The position numbers were made by a program, and so were the translations under genes. Shown here piece after piece: positions 40,092 to 48,871 of a stretch of 64,000 nucleotides of DNA. The stretch comes from CAVXZE01 sp963766175 (GTDB taxonomy: Bacteria; Myxococcota_A; UBA9160; UBA6930): positions 434,001-498,000 of the forward strand of contig CAVXZE010000021.1 of the NCBI GenBank assembly GCA_963766175.1. Direction: 5' to 3'. The notes under the pieces are model-generated. The model was not told where the DNA came from, searched no databases, and saw only the letters and a program-made list of their open reading frames with translations. Within the stretch, counting starts at the first letter, position 1; every line of letters begins with the position of its first letter.

Positions 40092-41387
40092 ATGACCCAA
40101 GAGAAGAAGCGATCACTGTCCAAGGATCACGCGATGGAGAGAGAGGGCGTGGCCTGGGAGGACTCGGTGGCTGAAGAGGACTTCTCCCCCTACATGCCTG
40201 AGGAGGAGTACGAGTTCCGGATCCAAAGAGCCAAGGCTCTTCTCGCCCAACACGGGATCGATGCCATGGTGCTCTTCGCCTATGGAAACAAGCAGTACTA
40301 TGGCGGATTTCTGGAGTCCAACTACCGCTTCACCGACCGCTGGCGACACTGCATCATCGTCTCCCAGGAACACGACCCGGTCTTCGTAGGCGAGTCCGTG
40401 CTCAACAACAACATCTCCAAGACGACCTGGATCAAGGATGCGCGTCTATGGTCGGCCATCAAGCTGTGGCGGCTGCCGATCCGCTTCCTGGATGTCTTCC
40501 TGGATACGATTCACGATCTCAAGCTCGACAACAAGGTGATCGGGCTCGAGTACGGTTCCGGTCACATGAGCCAGGTATCGTACCAGGAGCTCAGGCAGAT
40601 CGAGCACAGCCTTCCGAATGCGCGGTTCGTCGCTGCGGATCCGGTGATCTGGGAACAGAAGATGATCAAGACCGAATGGGAGATCGCGCTCTATCGAGAG
40701 CTGTTGCCCAAGGTCCAGCGGGTCTGGGAGTCCGGATGGAGATCCATCAAGCCCGGAATTCCAGAAAGAGATGTGCACCGGAAGATCTGGAGCCAGATGG
40801 TCGAGGAGGATCTCTACAACACGCCGAGCTGGCACAACCCGCAGCTCTTCATGTGCGGCACCGACCGACCCGGCCGATGGCGACTGGTGACGCCGCCCTT
40901 CTACGATCGGGTCATCAAGAAGGGGGATCAAGGTTTTGCAGATGGTGGCGTGGGCTACAAGGGCTATTGCTCGGACATCCAACGCTGCTTCTACGTCGGT
41001 GACGAACTGCCTCCGCAGCTGGATGACCTGTCCAGGTGGGGCCGTGACGCCTACCTGAATACCGTCGAGAACATCGTTCCCGGAATGAGGGGATGCGATG
41101 TCTTCAAGCTGGCGGAGAAGGAGACCTATCGCCAGGACTGGAACCAACTGATACCCATCGACTTCGTGGGCCACAGCATCGGCAGTCTGACCCACGAGCC
41201 GCCCTTCCTGGCCGAGGACGACCTCACCGAGCTTCAGCCGGGCATGATTCTCTGTGTCGAGGTGGGCTGCTTCGGATCCGACCTGATCTGGTTCGGAAAC
41301 ATGCCCGAAGACATGTGGCTGGTGACGGATCGAGGACTGGAGCTGATCGGCGTCGATCTGCCCCGGGATGTCTGGCTCTGCTCCTGA
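40092..41387 (+). CDS. M24-family metallopeptidase (Xaa-Pro peptidase/creatinase fold)
   Basis: A 431-residue pita-bread-fold protein. The five metal ligands can be traced: Asp in GFADGG, Asp in GYCSDIQR, His in FVGHSIGSL, Glu in ILCVEVG and Glu in MPEDMWLV. The N-terminal domain (about 35-200), with AMVLFAYGNKQYYGG, is the creatinase/prolidase N-lobe. It probably cleaves Xaa-Pro dipeptides or a related amide. The region between the two Asp ligands is as in peptidases rather than in the inactive members. It is followed after 16 bases by a small membrane-anchored protein. Confidence 0.87.
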   Translation: MTQEKKRSLSKDHAMEREGVAWEDSVAEEDFSPYMPEEEYEFRIQRAKALLAQHGIDAMVLFAYGNKQYYGGFLESNYRFTDRWRHCIIVSQEHDPVFVGESVLNNNISKTTWIKDARLWSAIKLWRLPIRFLDVFLDTIHDLKLDNKVIGLEYGSGHMSQVSYQELRQIEHSLPNARFVAADPVIWEQKMIKTEWEIALYRELLPKVQRVWESGWRSIKPGIPERDVHRKIWSQMVEEDLYNTPSWHNPQLFMCGTDRPGRWRLVTPPFYDRVIKKGDQGFADGGVGYKGYCSDIQRCFYVGDELPPQLDDLSRWGRDAYLNTVENIVPGMRGCDVFKLAEKETYRQDWNQLIPIDFVGHSIGSLTHEPPFLAEDDLTELQPGMILCVEVGCFGSDLIWFGNMPEDMWLVTDRGLELIGVDLPRDVWLCS

Positions 41388-41403
41388 GCCCTGGGAAGCC
41401 CCG

Positions 41404-41862
41404 ATGGCGAGCTTCGCGAAGGCACTGTTCGTCGTTCTCGCCATCCTCGTGGCGGCCTGCGCCGCCTATCGGTACGCGTGGTACAGCGGCCCCTACGTTC
41501 TCGCCCTGCAGAGGAAGACCGGTCTCTGGGGTACGCGTCTCTTCAACGGCGCGTATCCTCAGGGCATCGACTTCGATGCCCTGAGCGGCTTGCGTCTGGC
41601 GTGGTTGCAGCTGTCCGATGAGGCCCGTACCGTGCGCCGCGACCAGATCGTGGCGGCCCTGGATCGCTATTCCTGCGCCGCGGATGCGCACCTGAATCGC
41701 GCGGGATCGGTCGAGCGTCTCTTCCGCACACCCCACAGGCTGGTTGGCGCACTCAATGCCCTGGCCGAACTCGATCTCCTCCATCGAACCTTGACCGGCG
41801 CGCCAAAGCTGGAGACATCCAGACCGCTTCGCAGCGCTCTTACCGAGGTCGCCTGGCAATAG
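41404..41862 (+). CDS. Small membrane-anchored protein of unknown function
   Basis: A 152-residue protein that I do not recognise. It has one N-terminal hydrophobic helix (about 5-25, FAKALFVVLAILVAACAAYRY) followed by a soluble helical domain with TGLWGTRLFNGAYPQGIDFD. There is no lipobox in a normal position, although Cys19 lies within the helix. ATG 41404 is used, although the frame is open back to 41368. It probably forms a unit with the M24 peptidase and converges with the epimerase gene 12 bases on. Confidence 0.65.
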   Translation: MASFAKALFVVLAILVAACAAYRYAWYSGPYVLALQRKTGLWGTRLFNGAYPQGIDFDALSGLRLAWLQLSDEARTVRRDQIVAALDRYSCAADAHLNRAGSVERLFRTPHRLVGALNALAELDLLHRTLTGAPKLETSRPLRSALTEVAWQ

Positions 41863-41874
41863 ACGGATCGGCGC

Positions 41875-42846
41875 TCAGCGATAGCGTTCCGGATGCTCCC
41901 TCAGCTCGGCCAGAAAGTCGTCGACGATCGCCTCCTGATCGTAGGCCGGCTCCCAGCTCCATTCGGCCCGGGCGCCACGATCGTCGAGGGGTCGGATCGC
42001 CTGGTCGATCACGGGTTGCAGAATCGCGTTCGGCTCGAAGCTGATCTGTGCCTGGGGAATCCTGCTCCGCACGATTTCCGCCAGTTGCCCCGCGGTTGGC
42101 GTGGGCTTGACGCCGTCGACGAGATAGTTCACCGTCGCGATCTTCTCGACCGGTGCACCTCCCAGTTGGATCATCGCCCGCGCGGCATCCTTGTAGTACA
42201 TCACGGGTACGGCGGTTTCGGGCGTCACCGTGATGGCGAACGGATTGCCTCTCGCGCACTCTTCGATCACCCAGCTGGTGAACTGCACGACGCTGGGCGT
42301 CGTCACTCCCGGCCCGACGATGGATGGATAGCGGAGACCGCGGAAGTCGAGGCCGTATTTCAGCTTGTAGTAGGCGCCCATCTGCTCACCGAAGACCTTG
42401 GTGATGCCATAGATCGTAAACGGCCGCTGCAGGGTCAGATCCGTAATGACGTCCTCGATGATACCTGCACCATAGACCCCGACGCTGCTGGCGAAGAGAA
42501 ACTGGCTCACGTCATACCGGCGGGCCGCTTCCAGGAGAGCATAGGTGCCGAACGCATTGGCCATCGTGGCCGCTTGTGGATGCTCCTCGCCGGGGCCGGT
42601 CAAGACCGCGCCCAGGTGGTAGATCGCCCGCGGCCGGGTAGATGCCACGACATCGCCGAGTCGAGCACCGTCCGCCAGGTCGACCTGAATCAGATTCACG
42701 CGCTCGAGGACATCCTGCAGGCGCTGGAAGTTGCCGCTGCGATGCAGGACATGGATCTCTTCTTCGCCTGCTGCGAGGAGCTGGCGAACGATTGCCGCCC
42801 CGATGAAGCCGGTGCCACCCGTGATCAAGATCGACCCGGTCGTCAT
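41875..42846 (-). CDS. NAD-dependent epimerase/dehydratase
   Basis: A 323-residue extended short-chain dehydrogenase. It has the NAD motif ILITGGTGFIGAAIVRQLL near the N-terminus and the catalytic Tyr-Lys in YGITKVFGEQ (about residue 145). Its substrates are commonly nucleotide sugars or similar hydroxy/keto compounds. Its ATG overlaps the stop of the aminotransferase upstream by 4 bases (ATGA), so the two are coupled and may act in one pathway. No sugar-nucleotide genes are nearby, so a non-sugar substrate is quite possible. Confidence 0.87.
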   Translation of the reverse strand: MTTGSILITGGTGFIGAAIVRQLLAAGEEEIHVLHRSGNFQRLQDVLERVNLIQVDLADGARLGDVVASTRPRAIYHLGAVLTGPGEEHPQAATMANAFGTYALLEAARRYDVSQFLFASSVGVYGAGIIEDVITDLTLQRPFTIYGITKVFGEQMGAYYKLKYGLDFRGLRYPSIVGPGVTTPSVVQFTSWVIEECARGNPFAITVTPETAVPVMYYKDAARAMIQLGGAPVEKIATVNYLVDGVKPTPTAGQLAEIVRSRIPQAQISFEPNAILQPVIDQAIRPLDDRGARAEWSWEPAYDQEAIVDDFLAELREHPERYR

Positions 42847-44225
42847 TTCGTGATCAGCTCCGGCCTGGTCTCCGCCACGTACGGCTTGATCACCTCCAGG
42901 GCGCCCTGGAACTCTTCGATCACCTTGTCGACGATCGTTTCGTCCATCGGCGTGGAGATGACGTACATGCCTCGGGACGCGAAGAAGATGCCGCGGTTGA
43001 GCATCTCCCAGTGCAGGACCGCAGAGAGATCGCCACTGTCGAGGAAGCCCAGGACCACGTCCTTGGCGTTGTTGAGCTCCCGTCCCGTCCAGATGGTCCC
43101 GACCAGCGAGCCCCAGCCCCCGGCCCGGCCCCTGATTCCGACCCGGTCCATGGTCGTCTGGAAGCCACTGCGCAGCCGGTCCCCGAGCCCGTTGACCCGG
43201 TCGGCTTCTTCCTGACCGTACATCTCCAGAGCGACCAGACCGGCGGCCAGGGTATTGTTGTTGCCACCGAAGGTGCCGGAGTGAGCGACCGATTCCGGGT
43301 GGTTGGGATCGAAGCGGGCCATGATCTCGCTGCGTCCGCCGAAGGCCCCCACCGGATAGCCGCCGCCGATCAGCTTTCCCAGGGCCGTCAGATCCGGCTT
43401 CACCTCTTCGACCTCCTGCAGACCACCCCGGCTGAGACGGAAGGTGATGATCTCGTCGAAGACCAGGAGCACATCGAAGCGATCGGCCAGCTCCCGCATG
43501 CCTCGCAGGTATCCCGCCTGGGGATAGACCAGGCCGCCGGAGCCCAACATGGGCTCCATGATGATTCCCGCGATCCGGTCGTGGTGCTCCTCGAGGATCG
43601 ACTCCGTCGCCTCGAGATCGTTGAAGGGAGTGATGTAGAGATCGTCGGCAACCCGGGCCGGAACTCCGCGTTCCAGACGAACCGAGGGCAGCCCCTCGGC
43701 CGTGAAGTCGGCAATCGTGTTTGCCTCCACGAAATCGTGGACGCCGTGGTACCCGCCGTCCATCTTGATGAAGCCATCCTTCCCCGTGAAGGCGCGCGCC
43801 GCGCGCATGGTGAACAGCGTGGCCTCCGTTCCCGAGTTGCAGTAGCGCACCATATCCAGGGAGGGGACTCGGTCGCAGAGATGTCGCGCGTGCTCGTACT
43901 GGATGATCGAAGGCGCGGCGAAAGCCGTGCCCTTCTCCGACTGGGCTCGGGCCGCCTCGATCAGCCGCGGGTGGGCGTGGCCGTGGATCAGGGAGGTGAA
44001 GTTGTTGACCAGGTCGATGTACTCGTTCCCGTCACAATCGTATATGCGACATCCCTGGCCTCTCTCGATGAAGACCGGGTAGGGGCCGTAGTAGCCTGCA
44101 GAGCGTGTGTCTCCGCCCGGCAGGTACTTCTTGGCTGCCTCGAGGTGCTCCCTCGTCTTCGCGGTCCTCTCGGAATAGCGCCTGGAGATGTCCTCCTTTA
44201 CGCTCGCTCCGCTTCGACCGGCCAT
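42843..44225 (-). CDS. Class III aminotransferase, glutamate-1-semialdehyde aminomutase-like
   Basis: A 460-residue PLP enzyme. The cofactor Lys is in DLTALGKLIGGGYPVGAFGG, and FDEIITFRLSRGGLQ contains the Asp that binds the pyridine ring. ARYLPGGDTRSAGYYGPYPVF-like residues near the N-terminus are typical of HemL-related proteins. True HemL sits with heme genes and is about 430 residues; the coupled epimerase here suggests a different amino-acid or amino-alcohol substrate, so no symbol is given. GGAGG stands before ATG 44225. It is divergent from the ligase at 44339. Confidence 0.87.
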   Translation of the reverse strand: MAGRSGASVKEDISRRYSERTAKTREHLEAAKKYLPGGDTRSAGYYGPYPVFIERGQGCRIYDCDGNEYIDLVNNFTSLIHGHAHPRLIEAARAQSEKGTAFAAPSIIQYEHARHLCDRVPSLDMVRYCNSGTEATLFTMRAARAFTGKDGFIKMDGGYHGVHDFVEANTIADFTAEGLPSVRLERGVPARVADDLYITPFNDLEATESILEEHHDRIAGIIMEPMLGSGGLVYPQAGYLRGMRELADRFDVLLVFDEIITFRLSRGGLQEVEEVKPDLTALGKLIGGGYPVGAFGGRSEIMARFDPNHPESVAHSGTFGGNNNTLAAGLVALEMYGQEEADRVNGLGDRLRSGFQTTMDRVGIRGRAGGWGSLVGTIWTGRELNNAKDVVLGFLDSGDLSAVLHWEMLNRGIFFASRGMYVISTPMDETIVDKVIEEFQGALEVIKPYVAETRPELITK

Positions 44226-44338
44226 GGCGATTCCTCCTGTCTAGCCTCCGAATCGTGCAGTATACGCCTTTTGCGGATACGATGAGAGGACCTTCACGGA
44301 CACATCTGGCCGCGCAACCACCACCGGGGAGCTGGCGA

Positions 44339-46207
44339 ATGGAGAAGCTTCTCCGCAATATCGGCGACGTCGAGGCGATCGAATCGGTTCCCCTCGAAGA
44401 CCGGGTTTCGACGAACAGCACCTTTGAACTGATCCGGAAGGGCGGGCAAGAGAATCCCGATGCGATGGCCCTCTATTGCCTTCTCTCCGGGGAGGCGTGG
44501 AAAACACCGATCGAGGTTTCCTACCGGGAGCTCCTCGCCCGGGTGACACAGTCGGCCAACCTGTTTCACGACCTCGGCGTCGGCTCGCGTGATGTCGTCA
44601 CCTACATCCTCCCAAACCTTCCGCAGACGCACTTCGCGCTCTGGGGAGCCGAGGCGGCGGGCATCGCCAATCCGATCAATCCGCTGCTGGAGCCGGCCCA
44701 GATCCGCGACATCATGATCTCGGCGAAGACCAGGGTCCTGGTGGCACTTGGGGAAGCTCCCGGCTCCGACATCTGGCCAAAGGTGGAGGCGATCCGCAAG
44801 GAAGTGCCGACGCTGACGGGCATCGTGCGGGTATTGGGTCCTTCGGACGAGTCGCAGGGAATCTACGGCTATGAGGAGCTCATCGATCGCTACGATGCGG
44901 AAGAGCTGGTTTCCGGCCGGGCCATCGAGTCCGGGGAGATCTGCTCCCTCTATCATACCGGCGGAACCACCGGCACGCCGAAGCTCGCGATGCGCACCCA
45001 CATGAACGAGATGTTCTCGGCGGTCATGTGCGCGATGGCGTTGGATCTCTCGGCCGAGAGCACGATGATGTGCGGGCTGCCACTGTTTCACGCCAACGCG
45101 CCGCTGCTGACGGGACTCGCGCCGCTCTCGGTCGGCGCCTCCGTCGTGCTTCTTGCCCCTACCGGCTACCGCGATCCGGGGGTGATCCAGAACTTCTTCA
45201 AGATCGCCGAACGCTACGGCGTCGACTCCTTCATGGCGGTTCCTACCGTCCTCTCCATGCTCCTCGACATTCCGGTGGAGGGCATCGATCTCTCCCGGCT
45301 CCGCTACGCGATGTGCGGAGCGGCTCCGCTCTCCGTGCAGGTGTTTCGCGCCTTCGAAGAGCGGACCGGTCTCAAGCTGCTCGAAGGATACGGGCTGACG
45401 GAAGCCACCGTGGTCTCCTCGTGCAACCCACGAGATGGTGAACGGAAGGTCGGCTCGGTGGGCCTGCGGCTTCCCTACCAGGAGATGAAGACGGCGATCC
45501 TCGACGAGAACGGCGAGTACCTGCGCGATTGCCGAACTGACGAGATCGGCGTGATCGTGATGCGCGGACCGAACGTCTTCGAGGGCTACGTCGAGGAGGT
45601 CCACGACAAGGGTGCATGGGTGGACGGAAACTGGCTCAATACCGGCGACATGGGACGGATGGACGAGGACCACTACACCTGGCTGACGGGGAGAAAGAAG
45701 GAGTTGATCATTCGGGGTGGTCACAACATCGATCCCGCCGTGGTCGAGGAGGTGCTGTATCAGATCGAAGGCGTCGCGGAGGCTGCGGCGGTCGGCCAGC
45801 CCGATAGACACGCCGGGGAGGTCGTGGTCGCCTTCGTGACTCCGAAGGCGGAGGTGAAGCTCGAGGCTCGGGAGATCGAGCGCCACTGTCGGGAGAACAT
45901 CACCGAGCGAGCCGCCGTCCCGAAGAAGATTCACATCATCGACTCGATGCCGATGACGGCTGTGGGCAAGATCTTCAAGCCCGCGCTCCGCCACCAGGCC
46001 ATCAGGGATGTCTTCGCCGCCGAGCTCCGAAGCCTGTCCGACCTGGTCGAGTCGATCGACGTGATCGTCAGAGAAGAGAAGATTCACGGCACCACCGCCT
46101 ACGTCACAGCGAAGCCCGCTGCTGGCGTGGATCGGGTGGAGTTGCTCAAGCGCGTCGACGCCCTCCTGGGACACTACACCGTGCGCTACGAAGTCAAATC
46201 GACGTAG
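44339..46207 (+). CDS. Acyl-CoA synthetase (AMP-forming)
   Basis: A 622-residue ANL-superfamily ligase. The motifs LYHTGGTTGTPKLAMRTH (P-loop), EGYGLTEATVVSS, NWLNTGDMGRMDEDHYTWLTGR and TAVGKIFKPALRHQA are in order. ATG 44339 has GGGGAG upstream; the open frame to 44105 lies over the divergent aminotransferase. After the Lys of the A10 motif there are about 75 extra residues, longer than in usual ligases. It activates a carboxylic acid as CoA ester; the acid is not known. Its end overlaps the convergent sialidase-like gene by 22 bases. Confidence 0.9.
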   Translation: MEKLLRNIGDVEAIESVPLEDRVSTNSTFELIRKGGQENPDAMALYCLLSGEAWKTPIEVSYRELLARVTQSANLFHDLGVGSRDVVTYILPNLPQTHFALWGAEAAGIANPINPLLEPAQIRDIMISAKTRVLVALGEAPGSDIWPKVEAIRKEVPTLTGIVRVLGPSDESQGIYGYEELIDRYDAEELVSGRAIESGEICSLYHTGGTTGTPKLAMRTHMNEMFSAVMCAMALDLSAESTMMCGLPLFHANAPLLTGLAPLSVGASVVLLAPTGYRDPGVIQNFFKIAERYGVDSFMAVPTVLSMLLDIPVEGIDLSRLRYAMCGAAPLSVQVFRAFEERTGLKLLEGYGLTEATVVSSCNPRDGERKVGSVGLRLPYQEMKTAILDENGEYLRDCRTDEIGVIVMRGPNVFEGYVEEVHDKGAWVDGNWLNTGDMGRMDEDHYTWLTGRKKELIIRGGHNIDPAVVEEVLYQIEGVAEAAAVGQPDRHAGEVVVAFVTPKAEVKLEAREIERHCRENITERAAVPKKIHIIDSMPMTAVGKIFKPALRHQAIRDVFAAELRSLSDLVESIDVIVREEKIHGTTAYVTAKPAAGVDRVELLKRVDALLGHYTVRYEVKST

Positions 46208-47307
46208 GTGCCCTGGATGCAGCTGATCCCATCGGGCTGCTCACCGTAGTAGCAGACGAAGAGACGATTCGGCGCGTACTCGATCGTGGTGGGATAGCCA
46301 ATATCCCAGCCGCGCATGTCGTCGCGGACGACGATCTCTCCTCCCACCTGCCAGCTGCGCCCACCATCTTCAGAGAGGCAGGCCCGCACGCCAAAGGGCT
46401 CCTTCCGCCGGCCGTAGGTACAGAGGAGACGTCCGTCGCGGAGCACCCCAAGGTGGCCGGGATGTCCGTCCAGTGGCATCGCCTCCGGAGCGCTCCAGCT
46501 CCGCCCTCCATCGAGGGACCGGCAGCCGTGGAGGTAGACGCGCGCGTCGGAGCGGAGAACGCAGTAGAGCTCGCCGGGCGAGACCTCGGCGAGGTCCGGC
46601 TCGGCAAAGACGCGCTCGGGGTCATCGAGGATGGGAAGGGGCGGCTCCCAGGTTCGGCACCCGTCCGCCGAGAAGAGGATGTAGGTGTATCGATTGGCGG
46701 GCGGGTGGTGCTCGGTGACGGCGTATGCCACGCGCCCGTCGGCGAGCTCTGTGACCGCGGTGCGCGAGTATCCGTCCCGGTACGGGCCGGGGTCGAGCTT
46801 GACGGTGTGGTCGAAGGTGTAGCCGCGGTCACCGCTCAGATGGGCGTAGAGGCCGTGGTAGCCGCGGGCCCAGGTGAAGCACGAGCGCTCCCAATCGTCT
46901 TCGCCAAAGTCCTCCGTCCAGTATTTGTCGGGCAGGCAGAGCGAGATGGGTTCGCCAGTCGCACGGCGCTTCCTGGCCAGCCCCAGCGGATACCAACCGA
47001 AGCGAAACTGGGTGAGGACGACGGTGCCGTCGCCGAGTTGAGTGATCCCGGGACATTCCGTACCGGACCAGTCGAAGTCCGGGGCGAAGGTTGGCGCTTC
47101 CCAGGTTGCCCCTTCGTCCGAGCTCCGGGTGAGAAGCGTGCGAAACAGAGGGTCGGTCGGCGGGTGCATGCTGGGCTCGCGGCGGCGGGAGTGGTTGAAG
47201 GCAGCGAGCCACTCGCCACCTTCCAGAACGGTGATGGATGGATGGGAGAGATAGGCAAAGTCATCTTTGCAGATGATGACAGTGCCCCGAACGGAGTAGT
47301 CCGGCAT
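46186..47307 (-). CDS. Sialidase-fold (BNR/Asp-box repeat) protein
   Basis: A 373-residue beta-propeller protein with at least five Asp-box repeats (S-x-D-x-G-x-x-W/F): SSDEGATW, SGDRGYTF, SADGCRTW, SLDGGRSW and SEDGGRSW. The fold is that of exo-sialidases, but the N-terminal Arg of sialidases (RIP motif) is not seen, so glycosidase activity is uncertain. No signal peptide is visible, so it is probably cytoplasmic. AAGGAG precedes ATG 47307. It is divergent from the methyltransferase at 47377. Confidence 0.82.
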   Translation of the reverse strand: MPDYSVRGTVIICKDDFAYLSHPSITVLEGGEWLAAFNHSRRREPSMHPPTDPLFRTLLTRSSDEGATWEAPTFAPDFDWSGTECPGITQLGDGTVVLTQFRFGWYPLGLARKRRATGEPISLCLPDKYWTEDFGEDDWERSCFTWARGYHGLYAHLSGDRGYTFDHTVKLDPGPYRDGYSRTAVTELADGRVAYAVTEHHPPANRYTYILFSADGCRTWEPPLPILDDPERVFAEPDLAEVSPGELYCVLRSDARVYLHGCRSLDGGRSWSAPEAMPLDGHPGHLGVLRDGRLLCTYGRRKEPFGVRACLSEDGGRSWQVGGEIVVRDDMRGWDIGYPTTIEYAPNRLFVCYYGEQPDGISCIQGTYVDLTS

Positions 47308-47376
47308 GTCCCAATGCTCCTTCCCTGATGGCAGACTCCTGGCGCGAGGCAGGAATGGTATCTACTCTCTCTAGTG

Positions 47377-48000
47377 ATGCGAGGTATCCACGCGTGGTGT
47401 GCGCTCGGGACTATCGTGGTCCTCGCGATGGGCTGCGGTCCGCTTCGCCGTCTCGGCTATGGGGGGTTCGGCCGGGACTCGTGGCAGCAGCCCGACCGCG
47501 TGGTCGAATCCCTCGCGCTCTCCCCCGGCGCGTTCGTGGCGGACCTCGGCTCCGGGGGTGGCTACTTCACCTGGCCACTCGCAGATGCCGTTGGCGAGTC
47601 GGGAAAGGTCTACGCCGTCGACGTGGATCCCGACATGAGATCTCACATCTCAGAGGAGAGCCGCGAGAAGGGCTACCCGAACGTGCAGGCGATCCTCGGC
47701 GAGTTCGACGACCCGTTGATACCCGAAGGCGGCGTCGATCTGATCTTCACCTGCAACACCTACCACCATCTCGAAGTCCGCGAGGAGTACTTCCGGCGCG
47801 CGGCGAAGTACCTGCGGCCGGGAGGGCGCCTGGCGGTGATCGAGTTCAACGGAAAGGGCTGGTTCCAGCGCTTGTTTCCCCACTTCACCGCGCCCGAAGA
47901 CATCCGCGCGGAGATGGAGGCCGCCGGCTACCAGCGGGTCGCGGCGTTCGACTACCTCGAGCGCCAGAGCTTCCAGATCTTCCAGCGCTCGGACGACTAG
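47377..48000 (+). CDS. SAM-dependent methyltransferase with lipoprotein-like signal
   Basis: A 207-residue protein. MRGIHAWCALGTIVVLAMGC looks like a lipoprotein signal, with lipidation at about Cys20. The body is a class I methyltransferase: FVADLGSGGGYFTWPLADAVG (SAM motif I), VDLIFTCNTYHHLE (motif IV) and KYLRPGGRLAVIEFNGKG (motif VI). SAM is not known to be present in the periplasm, so export would be puzzling; the helix may instead hold the enzyme on the inner face of the membrane. A second protein with the same design lies at 53103. ATG 47377 follows an in-frame GTG. Confidence 0.8.
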   Translation: MRGIHAWCALGTIVVLAMGCGPLRRLGYGGFGRDSWQQPDRVVESLALSPGAFVADLGSGGGYFTWPLADAVGESGKVYAVDVDPDMRSHISEESREKGYPNVQAILGEFDDPLIPEGGVDLIFTCNTYHHLEVREEYFRRAAKYLRPGGRLAVIEFNGKGWFQRLFPHFTAPEDIRAEMEAAGYQRVAAFDYLERQSFQIFQRSDD

Positions 48001-48019
48001 CCCGGATGGGGAGGAGACC

Positions 48020-48496
48020 ATGGGTGCGGAGCTGGGGAGCATCGGAGTCCTGGCCCGGCGAGAGATCGAGGCACGAATCGCGGGTCCCCTGATCAAGGCC
48101 TTCATGGCGGAGATCGGAGACGAGAGAGCTCTCGAGATCGCGCGTGAGGTGATCGTCTCGCTGGCGAGAGAGAGCGGGGAGATGCTGGGTCAACTCGTGG
48201 GAGAGAACAGCCTGGAGCAGTTCGCGCGGGGGCTCCCGCTCTGGAATCGAGATGACGCGCTGAGCTTCGACGTCCTGGAGTCGACGCCCGATGAGCTCTC
48301 GATGAACGTGACTCGGTGCCGGTACGCAGAGATGTACAAGGAGCTGGGGCTGGCCGACCTGGGCTTCACCCTTTCCTGTGGTCGGGACTACGCCATGGTC
48401 GAAGGCTTCAACCCGAAGATCAAGCTCGAGCGAACGCAGACGATCATGGAAGGGGCGGATCACTGCGACTTCCGCTACACGCTCGAGAAGGATTGA
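48020..48496 (+). CDS. L-2-amino-thiazoline-4-carboxylate hydrolase-family protein
   Basis: A 158-residue protein that matches the ATC hydrolase family (PF14196): MYKELGLADLGFTLSCGRDY and EGFNPKIKLERTQTIMEGA, then CDFRYTLEK. Known members open the thiazoline ring on the way to L-cysteine in Pseudomonas, but most homologues are uncharacterised. GGAGGAG lies just before the ATG. It follows the methyltransferase by 19 bases in one unit and converges with the 2Fe-2S protein at 48509. Confidence 0.85.
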   Translation: MGAELGSIGVLARREIEARIAGPLIKAFMAEIGDERALEIAREVIVSLARESGEMLGQLVGENSLEQFARGLPLWNRDDALSFDVLESTPDELSMNVTRCRYAEMYKELGLADLGFTLSCGRDYAMVEGFNPKIKLERTQTIMEGADHCDFRYTLEKD

Positions 48497-48508
48497 GCGG
48501 AGCCGATC

Positions 48509-48841
48509 TCAGGAACCCTCCCGTTTCGTCTCGCAGACGAGGTCCTTGAGCACCCTCGAGGGACTGATCGGATCGATGGTCAGGTCCCCGGAAACGGGAA
48601 ACTGACAGAACAGACCGGCCTTTCCGTTGACCTTGCAGTTGCAGCGGGCGCAGATTCCCAGGGCGCATCCGGCGTGGTCGTAGTAGGCCAGCGTGCCATC
48701 GAGGTTCTGGTAGATGTAGTCGAGCACATCCATTGCCGACATCCCTTCTTCGAAGGGAACCTGGTACTCCTGGTAGCGCGGCTCTTCGTCTACGGCAGGA
48801 TCGAGCCGAAAGACCCGGGCGGTGATCTTCCTCTCAGCCAT
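48509..48841 (-). CDS. 2Fe-2S ferredoxin-like subunit (SdhB/FrdB N-terminal type)
   Basis: A 110-residue protein equal to the first domain of succinate dehydrogenase/fumarate reductase iron-sulfur subunits. The 2Fe-2S ligands are in CALGICARCNCKVNGKAGLFC. DYIYQNLDGTLAYYDHAGC matches the plant-type ferredoxin fold of that family. The second domain with 4Fe-4S and 3Fe-4S clusters is absent, so it is a short electron carrier. ATG 48841 has GGAGG at 8 bases. It follows the flavoprotein by 30 bases and should be its partner. Confidence 0.88.
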   Translation of the reverse strand: MAERKITARVFRLDPAVDEEPRYQEYQVPFEEGMSAMDVLDYIYQNLDGTLAYYDHAGCALGICARCNCKVNGKAGLFCQFPVSGDLTIDPISPSRVLKDLVCETKREGS

Positions 48842-48871
48842 CGAATTCACCTCCCACCTGGATCCGCTGCA

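Noticed and set aside
44294..46174. 626-codon - strand frame opposite the acyl-CoA synthetase
   Set aside because: Low-complexity His/Arg-rich product and no motifs; the + strand carries all ANL motifs.
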